DNA of 45,197 bases, taken from Gemmatimonadales bacterium. GTDB lineage: Bacteria > Gemmatimonadota > Gemmatimonadetes > Longimicrobiales > Gaopeijiaceae. The first letter of the stretch is position 1. Every line of letters begins with the position of its first letter. Position numbers and translations under genes: made by a program. This document shows, piece after piece, positions 33,904 to 42,264 of the stretch. The notes below the pieces were generated by a model. That model ran no database searches and was not told the DNA's origin. It saw nothing but the letters and a program-made list of their open reading frames with translations. The stretch is from NCBI GenBank assembly GCA_007692605.1, contig REBS01000112.1, forward strand, positions 1-45,197. Direction: 5' to 3'.

Positions 33904-35309
33904 CCCTCGATCCCGTATTTCTCGAGCTTGTAGTAGAGGGCACTCGCCTTGAGGCCCAGAAGGCGCGCAGCTTCGGCCTTCACCCCGTCGGACTTCCGGA
34001 GGGCCTCTCGCAGGAGACGCTCCTCCATGCCCTCGACGATCTCGTTCAGGTCCATTCCCGAGGAGGGAAGCTCCGGCCCGTAGTCATTCGTCTTTCGGCC
34101 CAGCGGATTTCCGAAGGGGGGCAGGTCGTCGGCATCGAGCTCCTCACCATCGGCCAGGACGAGCGCCCGCTCCACCACGTTCTCGAGCTCCCTCACGTTC
34201 CCGGGCCAGTCGTATTCGGCCAGGCGCTCGAGCGCCGCATCGGTCACCGTGCGGATGTGCGAGCAGGTCCGGTCGCGCAGCTTCTCGATGAAGTGCCGAG
34301 CGAGCACCGGAATGTCCTCTTTTCGATCCCGAAGCGGGGGCAGGGTGATCGGGACCACGTGGAGCCGATAGAAGAGGTCCTCGCGAAATCCGTTTTCGGA
34401 GACCAGGGTCGCGGCCGGTTGATTCGTGGCCGCGATGATGCGTACGTCGACCGGAATCGTCGCTTCACCCCCCACCCGCTCCAGCTCCCGTTCCTGGATC
34501 ACGCGCAGGAGTCGGATCTGCGTGGCCGGGGCGACCGTGGCGATCTCGTCCAGGAAGAGGGTGCCCCCGTTGGCGAGTTCGAAGCGTCCCTTGCGCCGGC
34601 GCTCGGCCCCGGTGAAGGCTCCCTTCTCGTGGCCGAAGAGTTCCGAGTCGAGCAGGCTTTCCGATAGCGCGCCGCAGTTGACCCGCACGAAGGGACCCGA
34701 GGAGCGGGGCGAGCCGGCGTGAATGGCCCGCGCGACCAGCTCCTTTCCCGTTCCGGACTCCCCGTAGACCATGACGGTGGAGTCGGAGGGAGCGACCCGG
34801 TCGATCCAGCGAAAGACCATCTCCATCGATTCGGCCTCTCCCACGATCTCACCGTATCTCGACGGTGCCCTCGATTCGAGGCCCTCGCGCAGGAAGGTGT
34901 TCTCGACCTTCAGGCTGCGGTTCTCGCGCCGGAGCCTCTCGCGCTCCTCGCGGGTCTCGAGGAGTCGGTCGACCTTCACACCGAACTGCTCCGACGAAAA
35001 CGGCTTGGTCAGGAAGTCGGCGGCGCCGAGTTTCATGGCCTCGACCGCCTTTTCGATCGTCCCGTAGGCGGTAATGACCAGGACCTCGGTCTCGGGAAAG
35101 CGCTCGCGCACCGCCTGCAACACCTCGAGACCATCCATCTGGGCCATCTTCAGATCGGTGATCACCAGCTCGGCCCCATGCTCCTCGAGCATGTCCAGAC
35201 CACGCACTCCGTTCTCGGCAGCGAAGGTACGATGTCCCCGCCGACGCAGGAGGAGTTCGAGCCCCTCCCGCATGGTGTCGTGGTCGTCGATGATCAGAAT
35301 CTGGGCCAT
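33900..35309 (-). CDS. NtrC-family sigma54-dependent response regulator
   Basis: 469 residues. Receiver with LVITDLKMAQMDG (phospho-Asp near residue 53), a coiled linker (120-145), then the AAA+ domain with Walker A GESGTGKE, the sigma54-contacting GAFTGA, Walker B NGGTLFLDEI and the R-finger region. A Fis-type HTH is at the end (VKAEAARLLGLKASALYYKL). All signature parts are intact, so it should activate RpoN-dependent promoters. It follows the kinase gene by 41 bases and overlaps the coiled-coil gene. GAGGGGG precedes the ATG. Confidence 0.95.
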   Translation of the reverse strand: MAQILIIDDHDTMREGLELLLRRRGHRTFAAENGVRGLDMLEEHGAELVITDLKMAQMDGLEVLQAVRERFPETEVLVITAYGTIEKAVEAMKLGAADFLTKPFSSEQFGVKVDRLLETREERERLRRENRSLKVENTFLREGLESRAPSRYGEIVGEAESMEMVFRWIDRVAPSDSTVMVYGESGTGKELVARAIHAGSPRSSGPFVRVNCGALSESLLDSELFGHEKGAFTGAERRRKGRFELANGGTLFLDEIATVAPATQIRLLRVIQERELERVGGEATIPVDVRIIAATNQPAATLVSENGFREDLFYRLHVVPITLPPLRDRKEDIPVLARHFIEKLRDRTCSHIRTVTDAALERLAEYDWPGNVRELENVVERALVLADGEELDADDLPPFGNPLGRKTNDYGPELPSSGMDLNEIVEGMEERLLREALRKSDGVKAEAARLLGLKASALYYKLEKYGIEG

Positions 35310-35350
35310 GCTCGTTCCCCCTCTGGCGGGAATGAACTCCGGGTGGAGCG

Positions 35351-36829
35351 TCAGTCGTCTTCAGGGTCCATGAAGAGGTCCTCGGACCCTGCGAAATATA
35401 CTCGGAACTCCGCACCGGACCCACTCGAGGGTACGGTTGGACCGGTCTGCGGGGTCCCGGGTTCCGCAGTTCCATCGGGGTCGATCAATTCAACGCGACC
35501 CCCATTCGACTCCACCACCCGTTTCACGATTGCAAGGCCCAGGCCGGCGCCCTGCTCCTTGTCGGTCACGAAGGGTTCGAAGATCCGGTCCCGTTCTTCG
35601 GCGGCGACACCGGGCCCGTCATCGAGAACGGACACGACCACCTCTCCGTTCCACCACCAGGCGGTGAGCCAGACGTTCGATCCGGCCTCGGCGGCGTTCT
35701 TGAGCAGGTTCAGGATCACCCGCTTGACATGGTCGGGGTCGGCTCGCGCCATGAGGGGGCGGTCGGCCAGGTTCATCTCGAGACTTCCCCCCTCTCCGGC
35801 CAACTCCAGATCGAGCAACTCGGCGGCCTCGGTCAGGGGCCCGCGGATGTCGTGCACGCGAACCTGCGGATCGAGCGGACGGGCAAAGGCCAGAAAATCA
35901 TTGATGATACCGTTCAGCGCCTCGATCTCGGTCCGGATCCGGGTCAGCAGGCGGGCGCGCTCCTCGCCGCTGTGCGACTCCATGGCGGCCGAGGCGAACA
36001 GCTCGAGGCCCCCGAGCGGGTTGCGGATCTCGTGGGCCACCTGCGCCAGCATCAGGCGGAGCTGCTCGTCTCGCTGCACCACCCCGATCCGCATGCGCTC
36101 CATGGCCCGTGAGAGACGTCCGACCTCGTCGCCCCGCTCCTCGCTGACGGGGGTGTCCCATCGCCCCCGCTGAATGCGGATGGCGGCTCGGGACAACCGC
36201 TCGAGGGGCCGCACGATATTCGTGGCCAGAAGGTAGGCCAGGATCCCCGCCAGAATGGTCGCCGCGAGCGCTCCCAGGATCAGCGTCTGCCGCAAATCCG
36301 TCAGTGGGTCGAGGAAATCTGCCTGTACCAGGACCGCCAGCATCGCATTCGAGTCCTGGAGTCGGTAGAACCCGTACTTGTACGGCTGGCCTCCCGGGCC
36401 TTCGAAGGTGGGGGTGACCGCGCTCCCCTCCTCCCAGGCCTGCGCCAGCTCCTGCGGGTACGCATCGAGAAAGGAGAGGACGGTTCCGATCGGGATCACA
36501 TCGGCCGGCTCCGAGGTCACCATCGCCTGGCCCCCGAGGGTGCCGGAGCGGCGAAAGACGTACGCCTCTTCCACGAAAGTCTTGAGCCCCTCGAGCCTTC
36601 GCTGGTGCGAGGTCCAGAAGGGTGAGCTCTCGTCCCCGCGCTGGAAGAAGACGAGCTGGTCGCCCTCGAGGTAGATCTCGACCGCCGCCCCCGCGATCCA
36701 GACCAGCTTCTCGTCCATCTCGGCTTCGAGCGACCGACTCATGACGCGCCAGGCGAGGACGCTTCCGCCGAAGGTGAGCACGATGGTGAACAGGACGAGC
36801 GCGAGCGCGAATTTCCTTCGGAGGCTCAT
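35351..36829 (-). CDS. Sensor histidine kinase
   Basis: 492 residues. TM1 near residues 8-30, a periplasmic sensor of about 160 residues, TM2 near 185-205, HAMP (RPLERLSRAAIRIQRG), then HisKA with AHEIRNPLGG (phospho-His near 267), and HATPase with N-box LNLLKNAAEA, G1 DDGPGV and G2 GAGLGLAIVKRVVE. Complete and likely active; partner of the adjacent NtrC-type regulator. The periplasmic region has no recognised ligand fold. The first gene of the four-gene unit. Confidence 0.95.
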   Translation of the reverse strand: MSLRRKFALALVLFTIVLTFGGSVLAWRVMSRSLEAEMDEKLVWIAGAAVEIYLEGDQLVFFQRGDESSPFWTSHQRRLEGLKTFVEEAYVFRRSGTLGGQAMVTSEPADVIPIGTVLSFLDAYPQELAQAWEEGSAVTPTFEGPGGQPYKYGFYRLQDSNAMLAVLVQADFLDPLTDLRQTLILGALAATILAGILAYLLATNIVRPLERLSRAAIRIQRGRWDTPVSEERGDEVGRLSRAMERMRIGVVQRDEQLRLMLAQVAHEIRNPLGGLELFASAAMESHSGEERARLLTRIRTEIEALNGIINDFLAFARPLDPQVRVHDIRGPLTEAAELLDLELAGEGGSLEMNLADRPLMARADPDHVKRVILNLLKNAAEAGSNVWLTAWWWNGEVVVSVLDDGPGVAAEERDRIFEPFVTDKEQGAGLGLAIVKRVVESNGGRVELIDPDGTAEPGTPQTGPTVPSSGSGAEFRVYFAGSEDLFMDPEDD

Positions 36830-36862
36830 TGGGGACCGATCCGGCTCACCGGGGACTCACGA

Positions 36863-37921
36863 TCACGAGCCACAGGGAACGCGCAGTTCGCGGGGCTCCG
36901 AGAAGCTCACGGGGCGCGGGGCCAGGGGCGCGACCACGATGTGGAAGGGATAGCGCTCCCTGGCGGCCGGCGAGCAGAAGTCGCCCGGGATCTCTTCCAG
37001 CATCTCCACCCGTGTTGCGGTGCCCACGGGGAGCACGCGCCGGATGTTCACGGTGTGCCCCGCCTCGTTGCGGAGCCCCGGCGTCCCCACCAGGACCATC
37101 TGCGAACTCCAGTCGATCACGGGGGGTGCCGCGCTCCCTTCGGAGTGGGCCTGCCAGAAGTCGCTCCAACCCTGGGGCTCGGTTCCGTCTTCGGTCAGAA
37201 AGACCATGGGCCCGTCGGGGCGGGCCGGGGAGTTGTCTCCACGGTCCAGGTTCGCGAAGGGGATCGAGCCCTCGAAGACGGATCGCTCGTCTTCGCCGAC
37301 GGTGAAGGCTCGCACCAGCTGGGCGGCGTTGACCACGCGGGGCGCGTTCGCGTCGGGGCCGGCCGAGCCGACGCTCAGATTGAACAGGCTGCCGTCGGCA
37401 CATCGGGTCCACTGGGCCACCTCGTCGCGGAAGGTGTCGACCATCGTGACTCGGACCCGGGAGCGTGGAGCGGCACAGTTGGGAATCAGCCCCTGATCGA
37501 CCTCTCCGGGGAGACGAAGTCCCGGATTCTCGTTCAGCTGCTGATTCAGCGTGGCATACTCCGGCGCCAACTGCCCCGGGTTCAACCGGCTGTTCAGGAT
37601 TCGTTCTTCACCCAGCACCCCCTGGTAGAGCATGCGCTCGACCAGGACCCAGCGGCCGTCCGACATCCAGACCAGGGTGGCTTCCGTGGCCCCGGGACCC
37701 TGTTCGATCGGACGCTGGACATCGATGCGGATCTCTCCGATCTGGGCGAAGCGAGGATTCGTTACGACGGTGGTGCTTCCTTCACAGGCGGGCAGTCCGA
37801 CCACGACCAGGAGTGCGGCGAGGGTCCAGAGCACACGCCGACCCTGCCCGCCCGATGCCGCGATCGGGCTACCGGACTTGACGGGGCCGATACTCAGGGC
37901 CGACTCTTGATCATGAATCAC
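36863..37921 (-). CDS. Lipoprotein with PrcB-like C-terminal domain
   Basis: About 352 residues. The hydrophobic LWTLAALLVVVGLPAC is a lipoprotein signal. The C-terminal third (DFWQAHSEG, VIDWSSQMVLVGTPGL, VNIRRV) resembles the PrcB C-terminal domain first seen in a protease-complex subunit. The middle part is beta-rich with three Cys. The start is uncertain: the GTG at 37921 overlaps the divergent pyrE start; a GTG at 37834 leaves a signal without basic residues; a CTG at 37897 lies between. Function unknown. Confidence 0.65.
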   Translation of the reverse strand: MIHDQESALSIGPVKSGSPIAASGGQGRRVLWTLAALLVVVGLPACEGSTTVVTNPRFAQIGEIRIDVQRPIEQGPGATEATLVWMSDGRWVLVERMLYQGVLGEERILNSRLNPGQLAPEYATLNQQLNENPGLRLPGEVDQGLIPNCAAPRSRVRVTMVDTFRDEVAQWTRCADGSLFNLSVGSAGPDANAPRVVNAAQLVRAFTVGEDERSVFEGSIPFANLDRGDNSPARPDGPMVFLTEDGTEPQGWSDFWQAHSEGSAAPPVIDWSSQMVLVGTPGLRNEAGHTVNIRRVLPVGTATRVEMLEEIPGDFCSPAARERYPFHIVVAPLAPRPVSFSEPRELRVPCGS

Positions 37922-38467
37922 CGTGACCGCCTCCGTGAGCTCCTGGTGGAGCGTTCGCTGGAGAAGGGCGACTTCGTCCTGGCCAGTGGCGCCCGCTCCT
38001 CATACTACATCGACGCCCGCCGAACGACCTTTTCGGCCGAGGGCCAATACCTGCTCGGAATCGTCGGACTCCAGGCGCTCTGGTCCTCGGGGCTGGCTCC
38101 CGACTGGGTCGGCGGGCTGACCATGGGTGCCGACCCGGTCGCCTGTGCGCTCGCGCACCGGAGCTGGGCCGAGAACCAGCCGATCCAGGCCTTCTCGGTG
38201 CGCAAGGAGCCGAAGGGCCACGGCACCGCCCGCCAGATCGAGGGTGGACTTCCCCCCGGCGCCGATGTGGTGGTGGTCGAGGACTCGCTGACCACCGGGG
38301 CCAGTGCCCTGAAGGCAGTGAAGGTGCTCGAGGAGTTCGGGGTGTCGGTCCTGGCGGTCTTCACCGTGGTGGATCGCCAGGAGGGCGGCGAAGCGCTGAT
38401 CACCGAAGCCGGCTACTCCTTTCTGCGGATCTTCACCGCCGACGAACTCCTCAATCCACCAGCCTGA
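37913..38467 (+). CDS. pyrE: Orotate phosphoribosyltransferase
   Basis: 184 residues. Converts orotate and PRPP to OMP in pyrimidine synthesis. The N-terminal SGARSSYYIDAR, the loop VRKEPKGHGTARQIEG and the PRPP motif VVVVEDSLTTGAS (near residue 118) are all intact. The 3' end overlaps the convergent dnaN 3' end by 17 bases. The 5' end abuts the possible start of the divergent lipoprotein gene, so pyrE has almost no room for its own leader. Confidence 0.95.
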   Translation: MNHRDRLRELLVERSLEKGDFVLASGARSSYYIDARRTTFSAEGQYLLGIVGLQALWSSGLAPDWVGGLTMGADPVACALAHRSWAENQPIQAFSVRKEPKGHGTARQIEGGLPPGADVVVVEDSLTTGASALKAVKVLEEFGVSVLAVFTVVDRQEGGEALITEAGYSFLRIFTADELLNPPA

Positions 38468-39566
38468 GGGGCATGACCAGACACAGGTAGTCGTCGACCG
38501 TCTCTCCCTCGGCTCCCACGGGCTCGACCGTCGCCGCCCGCTCGGGCGCCTTGAAGCTCATCTTCACCTCGTCGCTTCCCACGTAGCGCAGCACCTCGAG
38601 CAGGTAGTTCGCATTGAACCCGATCGCGATCGGATCGTACTCGTAGCCGATCTCGATCTCGTCGTGGGCCTCGCCAAGGTCCGGGGTGAGCACATTGAAC
38701 ACGACCCGATTCTCGGAAAACTCCATCCGGATCCGATGCGTCTGGTCGCTCGCCACCGCCGCGACCCTGCGGATCGCCGACTCGAGTGACCTGCGTTCCA
38801 TGATCGCGTGCTTGTCGTTGTCCTTTGGAATTACCTGTTCGTAGTTCGGATAGGTCCCTTCGATGAGTCGGGTGTACACCTCGATCGACTCCGAACGGAA
38901 GCCCAGGTGGTTTCCTTCGCGACCCACCCGGATCGTCTCGTCACCCTTGAAGAGGCGACGGACCTGGTCCAGGGCGGCCGGGGGCACGATGAGCTGTGCC
39001 GTCGTCTCGACCGAGGGACCGGCGGGAATCCGCATCCGGGCCAGGCGATGTCCGTTGGTCGCCACCATCCGCATCTCGCCGTCGCGCAGCTCCCAGAGCA
39101 CGCCATTGAGAACCGGTCGGCTCTCCTCGGTCGAGACCGCGAACGAGGTATGCTGGATCAGCGAGAGGAGATTCGCGCCTTCGGCGACCCAGCCGCCATC
39201 GAACGAGACCGAGGGAAGGGCCGGGAAATCGTCGGCGGGAAGCCCGTTGAGCTTGAAGCGCGACCGTCCGCAGACGAGCTCGATCTGATCGCCACGGGTG
39301 GTGATCTGGACCGGCTGGTCGGGAAGCTCCTTGGCGATCTCCTGCAGCTTCTTTCCGGGAGCCGTGAGCGACCCTCCCGAGGACACGTCGGCCGGCACCT
39401 GTACCCGAACCCCGACATCGAGGTCGGTGGCGCTCATGCGGACCCCGTCGGGAGCCGCCTCGAAGAGGATGTTCGAGAGGACGGGAAGGGTCGTCTTCGA
39501 GGGGATGCTGGCCGAGACGGAGGCCAGCCCCTGTACCAGGTTCTGTCGGGTGATCTGAAAGTTCAT
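38451..39566 (-). CDS. dnaN: DNA polymerase III sliding clamp (beta subunit)
   Basis: 371 residues, the usual length for a three-domain clamp. The N-terminus MNFQITRQNLVQGL, TLPVLSNILFEA, the central RPVLNGVLWEL and VATNGHRLA, and the C-terminal LCLVMPLRL segment are typical. Tethers polymerase to DNA. Reads in the same direction as dnaA, downstream of it across oriC. Its 3' end overlaps pyrE. Confidence 0.97.
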   Translation of the reverse strand: MNFQITRQNLVQGLASVSASIPSKTTLPVLSNILFEAAPDGVRMSATDLDVGVRVQVPADVSSGGSLTAPGKKLQEIAKELPDQPVQITTRGDQIELVCGRSRFKLNGLPADDFPALPSVSFDGGWVAEGANLLSLIQHTSFAVSTEESRPVLNGVLWELRDGEMRMVATNGHRLARMRIPAGPSVETTAQLIVPPAALDQVRRLFKGDETIRVGREGNHLGFRSESIEVYTRLIEGTYPNYEQVIPKDNDKHAIMERRSLESAIRRVAAVASDQTHRIRMEFSENRVVFNVLTPDLGEAHDEIEIGYEYDPIAIGFNANYLLEVLRYVGSDEVKMSFKAPERAATVEPVGAEGETVDDYLCLVMPLRLVD

Positions 39567-39832
39567 CTCGGCTCCATGCGGATGGATTCGGGTCGGGTGT
39601 CCACGGGTAAGAGCTCTTCTACTTTTCTATATATAGAAATTTAGTAGTAGTAGTAGGGGGTGTGGAGTTGTGGAAAGCCCGTCGGAAGGATAGGCAAAAC
39701 GCCTGCCCCGCACCACCATCGACCGCGGAGCGGACCCGTGGACGGAGGGTGGAAAGAACCGGCGGCTTCCCCCGGGCTTCCACACTCAGCGGGGGTGTGT
39801 GGGAAAGAGAGCGCTTTTCCACAGGCTTATCC
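39567..39832. other. Chromosomal replication origin (oriC)
   Basis: Between dnaN and dnaA. From left: an AT-rich element with the palindrome TCTATATATAGA (39626-39637), five TAG trios (39642-39656), a G-run to 39660, then DnaA-box-like sites TGTGGAGTT (39661-39669) and TGTGGAAAG (39669-39677). Further sites: TGTGGGAAA (39798-39806) and TTTTCCACA (39815-39823, one mismatch to TTATCCACA). The order box, GC-run, trios, AT-rich element equals the basal unwinding module known from Bacillus subtilis. No perfect box is present; TTTTCCACA may be the local consensus. Confidence 0.85.
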
Positions 39833-41233
39833 TCATGGTTTCCCGGGGTCCGAGAGCGTCCTGCGAAGGGAGTCGACACGGCCCGCGAACTCGGGGTCTT
39901 CGTCGACGAGTCCCTCGATCTTGCGAATCGAGTGGATCACGGTGGAGTGATCCCTGCCGCCGAAGGTCCGCCCGATTTCGACGAGGGCGGGGTCGAGCAG
40001 CTCCTTGATCAGAAACATCGCCACCTGCCGTGGCACCGTGATGTCCTTGGTCCGCCGTCGGGAGGCCAACGCCTCGGGCGTCACATTCCACTCCTCGGCG
40101 ACCCGGTCTCGAATCGCCCCGGCGGTCAGACGGGGCTGGGACGATCGATCCTCGCTGCGCAGCATCCCCTTGAGGGCGGTGCGGGCCAGATCCACCGTGA
40201 TGTCCTCGCGCCGAAGCGACGAATACGCCAGCAGCTTGATCACCGCGCCCTCGAGCTCGCGGACCGACGAGGTGCACGAGCGCGCGATGTAGTCCATCAC
40301 CTCGTCATCGAGGGTGAAGTTGTCGTCGGCCGCCTTCTTCCGCAGGATCGCGACCCGCGTCTCGTAGTCCGGCGACTTGATGTCGACGACCAGCCCCCAT
40401 TCGAACCGGGAGACCAGGCGGTCCTCGACCTGCGGCAGGTCCTTCGGGGGGCTGTCACTCGTCAGGATGATCTGCTTGCGCGCGTCGTGGAGAGCGTTGA
40501 AGGTGTGGAAGAACTCCTCCTGCGTTCCCTCCCTGCCCCCCAGGAAGTGCACATCGTCGACCAGGAGCAGGTCGATCTCGCGATACTTCTGCCGAAACTG
40601 CGCGTTGGTCCCCTTCTGGATCGAGTTCACCATCTCGTTCATGAACCCTTCGGCCGTGACGTACGCGACCCGCTGTCCGGGGGACTGTTCCAGAATGGCA
40701 TGCCCCACCGCGTGCATCAGGTGCGTCTTTCCGAGCCCGACGTTCCCGTACAGGAAAAGGGGATTGTACATGCGGGCGGGCTTCTCCGAGACCGCCCGGC
40801 TGGCCGCCCACGCCAGCTGGTTGTTGTTCCCGACGACGAAGCGGTCGAAGGTGTACCGGTCGTTGAGGGAGGGCGTCGGGGGCGGTCCGGATTGCGATCC
40901 CGAGCGTCGGGATCCCGGGCCGGGGGGGGCGGGAATGCGGGCCGATGTGACTTCCACGTCGGGGAGGGGAGAGGGGGGTGCCTCGTCGGAGCAGCGGATC
41001 ACCAGCTTGAGCGGGCGCCCGGCGACCTTTTCGACCACCTGGTGGAGGATGGGTCCGTACTTGTCCTCCATCCATTCGACGTGGAACTCGCTCGGGGCCT
41101 CGATCAGGAGCTCGGAGTCGGTGACCCCGGTCGCCCGGCTGGCACCGAGCCAGGTGCGGTAGCTCTGTTCGGGCATCCCCTGCCGGACCGTCTCGAGGAC
41201 GCGGGTCCAGAGGTCGGAAGGGGTTAGCTCCAT
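39833..41233 (-). CDS. dnaA: Chromosomal replication initiator DnaA
   Basis: 466 residues from the ATG at 41233 (MELTPSDLW). Domain I at the N-terminus, a Pro-rich linker (about 85-125), the AAA+ domain with YGNVGLGKTHLMHA, Walker B LLVDDVHFL and the arginine-finger region, then the DNA-binding domain with FGGRDHSTVIHSIRK. The frame is open to 41317, but a start there would lie upstream of the candidate promoter. DnaA opens oriC by binding its boxes and the trio repeats. Divergent from rpmH. Confidence 0.97.
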   Translation of the reverse strand: MELTPSDLWTRVLETVRQGMPEQSYRTWLGASRATGVTDSELLIEAPSEFHVEWMEDKYGPILHQVVEKVAGRPLKLVIRCSDEAPPSPLPDVEVTSARIPAPPGPGSRRSGSQSGPPPTPSLNDRYTFDRFVVGNNNQLAWAASRAVSEKPARMYNPLFLYGNVGLGKTHLMHAVGHAILEQSPGQRVAYVTAEGFMNEMVNSIQKGTNAQFRQKYREIDLLLVDDVHFLGGREGTQEEFFHTFNALHDARKQIILTSDSPPKDLPQVEDRLVSRFEWGLVVDIKSPDYETRVAILRKKAADDNFTLDDEVMDYIARSCTSSVRELEGAVIKLLAYSSLRREDITVDLARTALKGMLRSEDRSSQPRLTAGAIRDRVAEEWNVTPEALASRRRTKDITVPRQVAMFLIKELLDPALVEIGRTFGGRDHSTVIHSIRKIEGLVDEDPEFAGRVDSLRRTLSDPGKP

Positions 41234-41288
41234 GGGGTCGGGATTGGGGGCTGGAGGATGATCAGGAGCGAGCCGACGGGGGGGAGAA

Positions 41289-41317
41289 ACACTATTCGGG
41301 GAGTGTGGAAAAGTCAA
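41289..41317 (-). promoter_or_regulatory. dnaA promoter with internal DnaA box
   Basis: Minus strand TTGACT (41312-41317) and TAGTGT (41289-41294), 17 bases apart. TTTTCCACA (41304-41312), one base from the DnaA-box consensus, sits in the spacer, as expected for DnaA autorepression. Confidence 0.55.
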
Positions 41318-41358
41318 TCAATCGCGACGGCCGATACGGCGCCTCCTGCGGCTTGACC

Positions 41359-41388
41359 TTGACCCGGGGTGCGGGAAACCGATATTTT
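41359..41388 (+). promoter_or_regulatory. rpmH-operon promoter
   Basis: TTGACC (41359-41364; a second copy at 41353-41358) and TATTTT (41383-41388), 18 bases apart, about 60 bases before rpmH. Divergent from the dnaA promoter. Confidence 0.55.
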
Positions 41389-41449
41389 TCCAAGCTCGGC
41401 ACCATCCGGCGCCCAGGCGCCAGTGAATTCAGAAGAGGGTCAGAGGACC

Positions 41450-41599
41450 ATGAAGCCCACATACAAGCCACGGAACCGCAAGCGGGTCAACAAGCACGGC
41501 TTCCGCGCACGCATGGCCACGAAGAGCGGCCGGAAGGTACTCAACCGGCGGCGCCGGAAGGGTCGGCACCGTCTGACGGTGAAGGTCGGCGGGAAGTAA
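41450..41599 (+). CDS. rpmH: Ribosomal protein bL34
   Basis: 49 residues from the ATG at 41450, behind GAGGACC. The sequence [31 protein letters not shown] and [13 protein letters not shown] is the invariant bL34 pattern. First gene of the rpmH-rnpA-yidD-yidC-mnmE unit that flanks dnaA in many bacteria. Confidence 0.97.
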   Translation: MKPTYKPRNRKRVNKHGFRARMATKSGRKVLNRRRRKGRHRLTVKVGGK

Positions 41600-41605
41600 C
41601 CTCCC

Positions 41606-42010
41606 ATGAGGCCTGCGGGTTCCGGCGAAGGGGCGCCGTCGCATGAGCGCCTCCCCCGGGCTGCCCGCATCCGCAGGGGTATCGAGATCCGCGAGATCCT
41701 GAGAAAGGGATCGCGAACGCGTGCGTCTCATCTCGAGGTGTTCTGGCTGCCGGACCCGGTCTCGGGGCCGCGGTTCGGGACGATCGTACCGAAGCACGGA
41801 CACACCGTGGTGGAACGAAACCTCGTACGTCGTCGCCTGAAGGAGATCGGTCGCACCGAGGTGCTTCCGCGGTTGCGGTCGTCCGGTCGTGACACGGCCG
41901 TACTGGTGCGCTCGCGTCCCTCGGCGTACGGTACTCCCTTCTCGACACTCCGCGACGAACTTGTTCGAATCACGGAGGGGCTGTGCTCCGAACCGTCGTC
42001 ATCCAGTTGA
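41606..42010 (+). CDS. rnpA: Ribonuclease P protein component
   Basis: 134 residues, six bases after rpmH. Assists the catalytic RNA in tRNA 5' maturation. [15 protein letters not shown] and the RNR motif [11 protein letters not shown] (near residue 71) are diagnostic. The Ser-rich tail overlaps yidD by 28 bases. The RNA component is not in this window. Confidence 0.94.
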   Translation: MRPAGSGEGAPSHERLPRAARIRRGIEIREILRKGSRTRASHLEVFWLPDPVSGPRFGTIVPKHGHTVVERNLVRRRLKEIGRTEVLPRLRSSGRDTAVLVRSRPSAYGTPFSTLRDELVRITEGLCSEPSSSS

Positions 42011-42264
42011 TCCGCTTCTACCAGGCGGCGATCTCGCCGTACACACCCCCGTCATGTCGATTCACGCCCACCTGTTCCAGTTACGCCATCGAGGCGGTGG
42101 ATCGCTTCGGGGTGCTGCGGGGCGGTTGGCTGTTCATTCGACGGTTCGGACGTTGCCATCCCTGGGGCGGTGAGGGGTACGACCCCGTTCCGCCCGCACC
42201 TGAATCCTCACCCCGGTCCCCCGAGCAGTCGGTCGCGGGAACCGAAGAAGTGAAGCCATCATGA
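41983..42264 (+). CDS. yidD: Membrane protein insertion efficiency factor
   Basis: 93 residues from a GTG at 41983, nested in the rnpA 3' end. Conserved [31 protein letters not shown] and RCHPWG are all present, including three Cys. Peripheral membrane protein that helps YidC-dependent insertion. A Pro/Ser-rich C-terminal tail is longer than usual. The stop overlaps yidC as ATGA. Confidence 0.95.
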   Translation: MLRTVVIQLIRFYQAAISPYTPPSCRFTPTCSSYAIEAVDRFGVLRGGWLFIRRFGRCHPWGGEGYDPVPPAPESSPRSPEQSVAGTEEVKPS

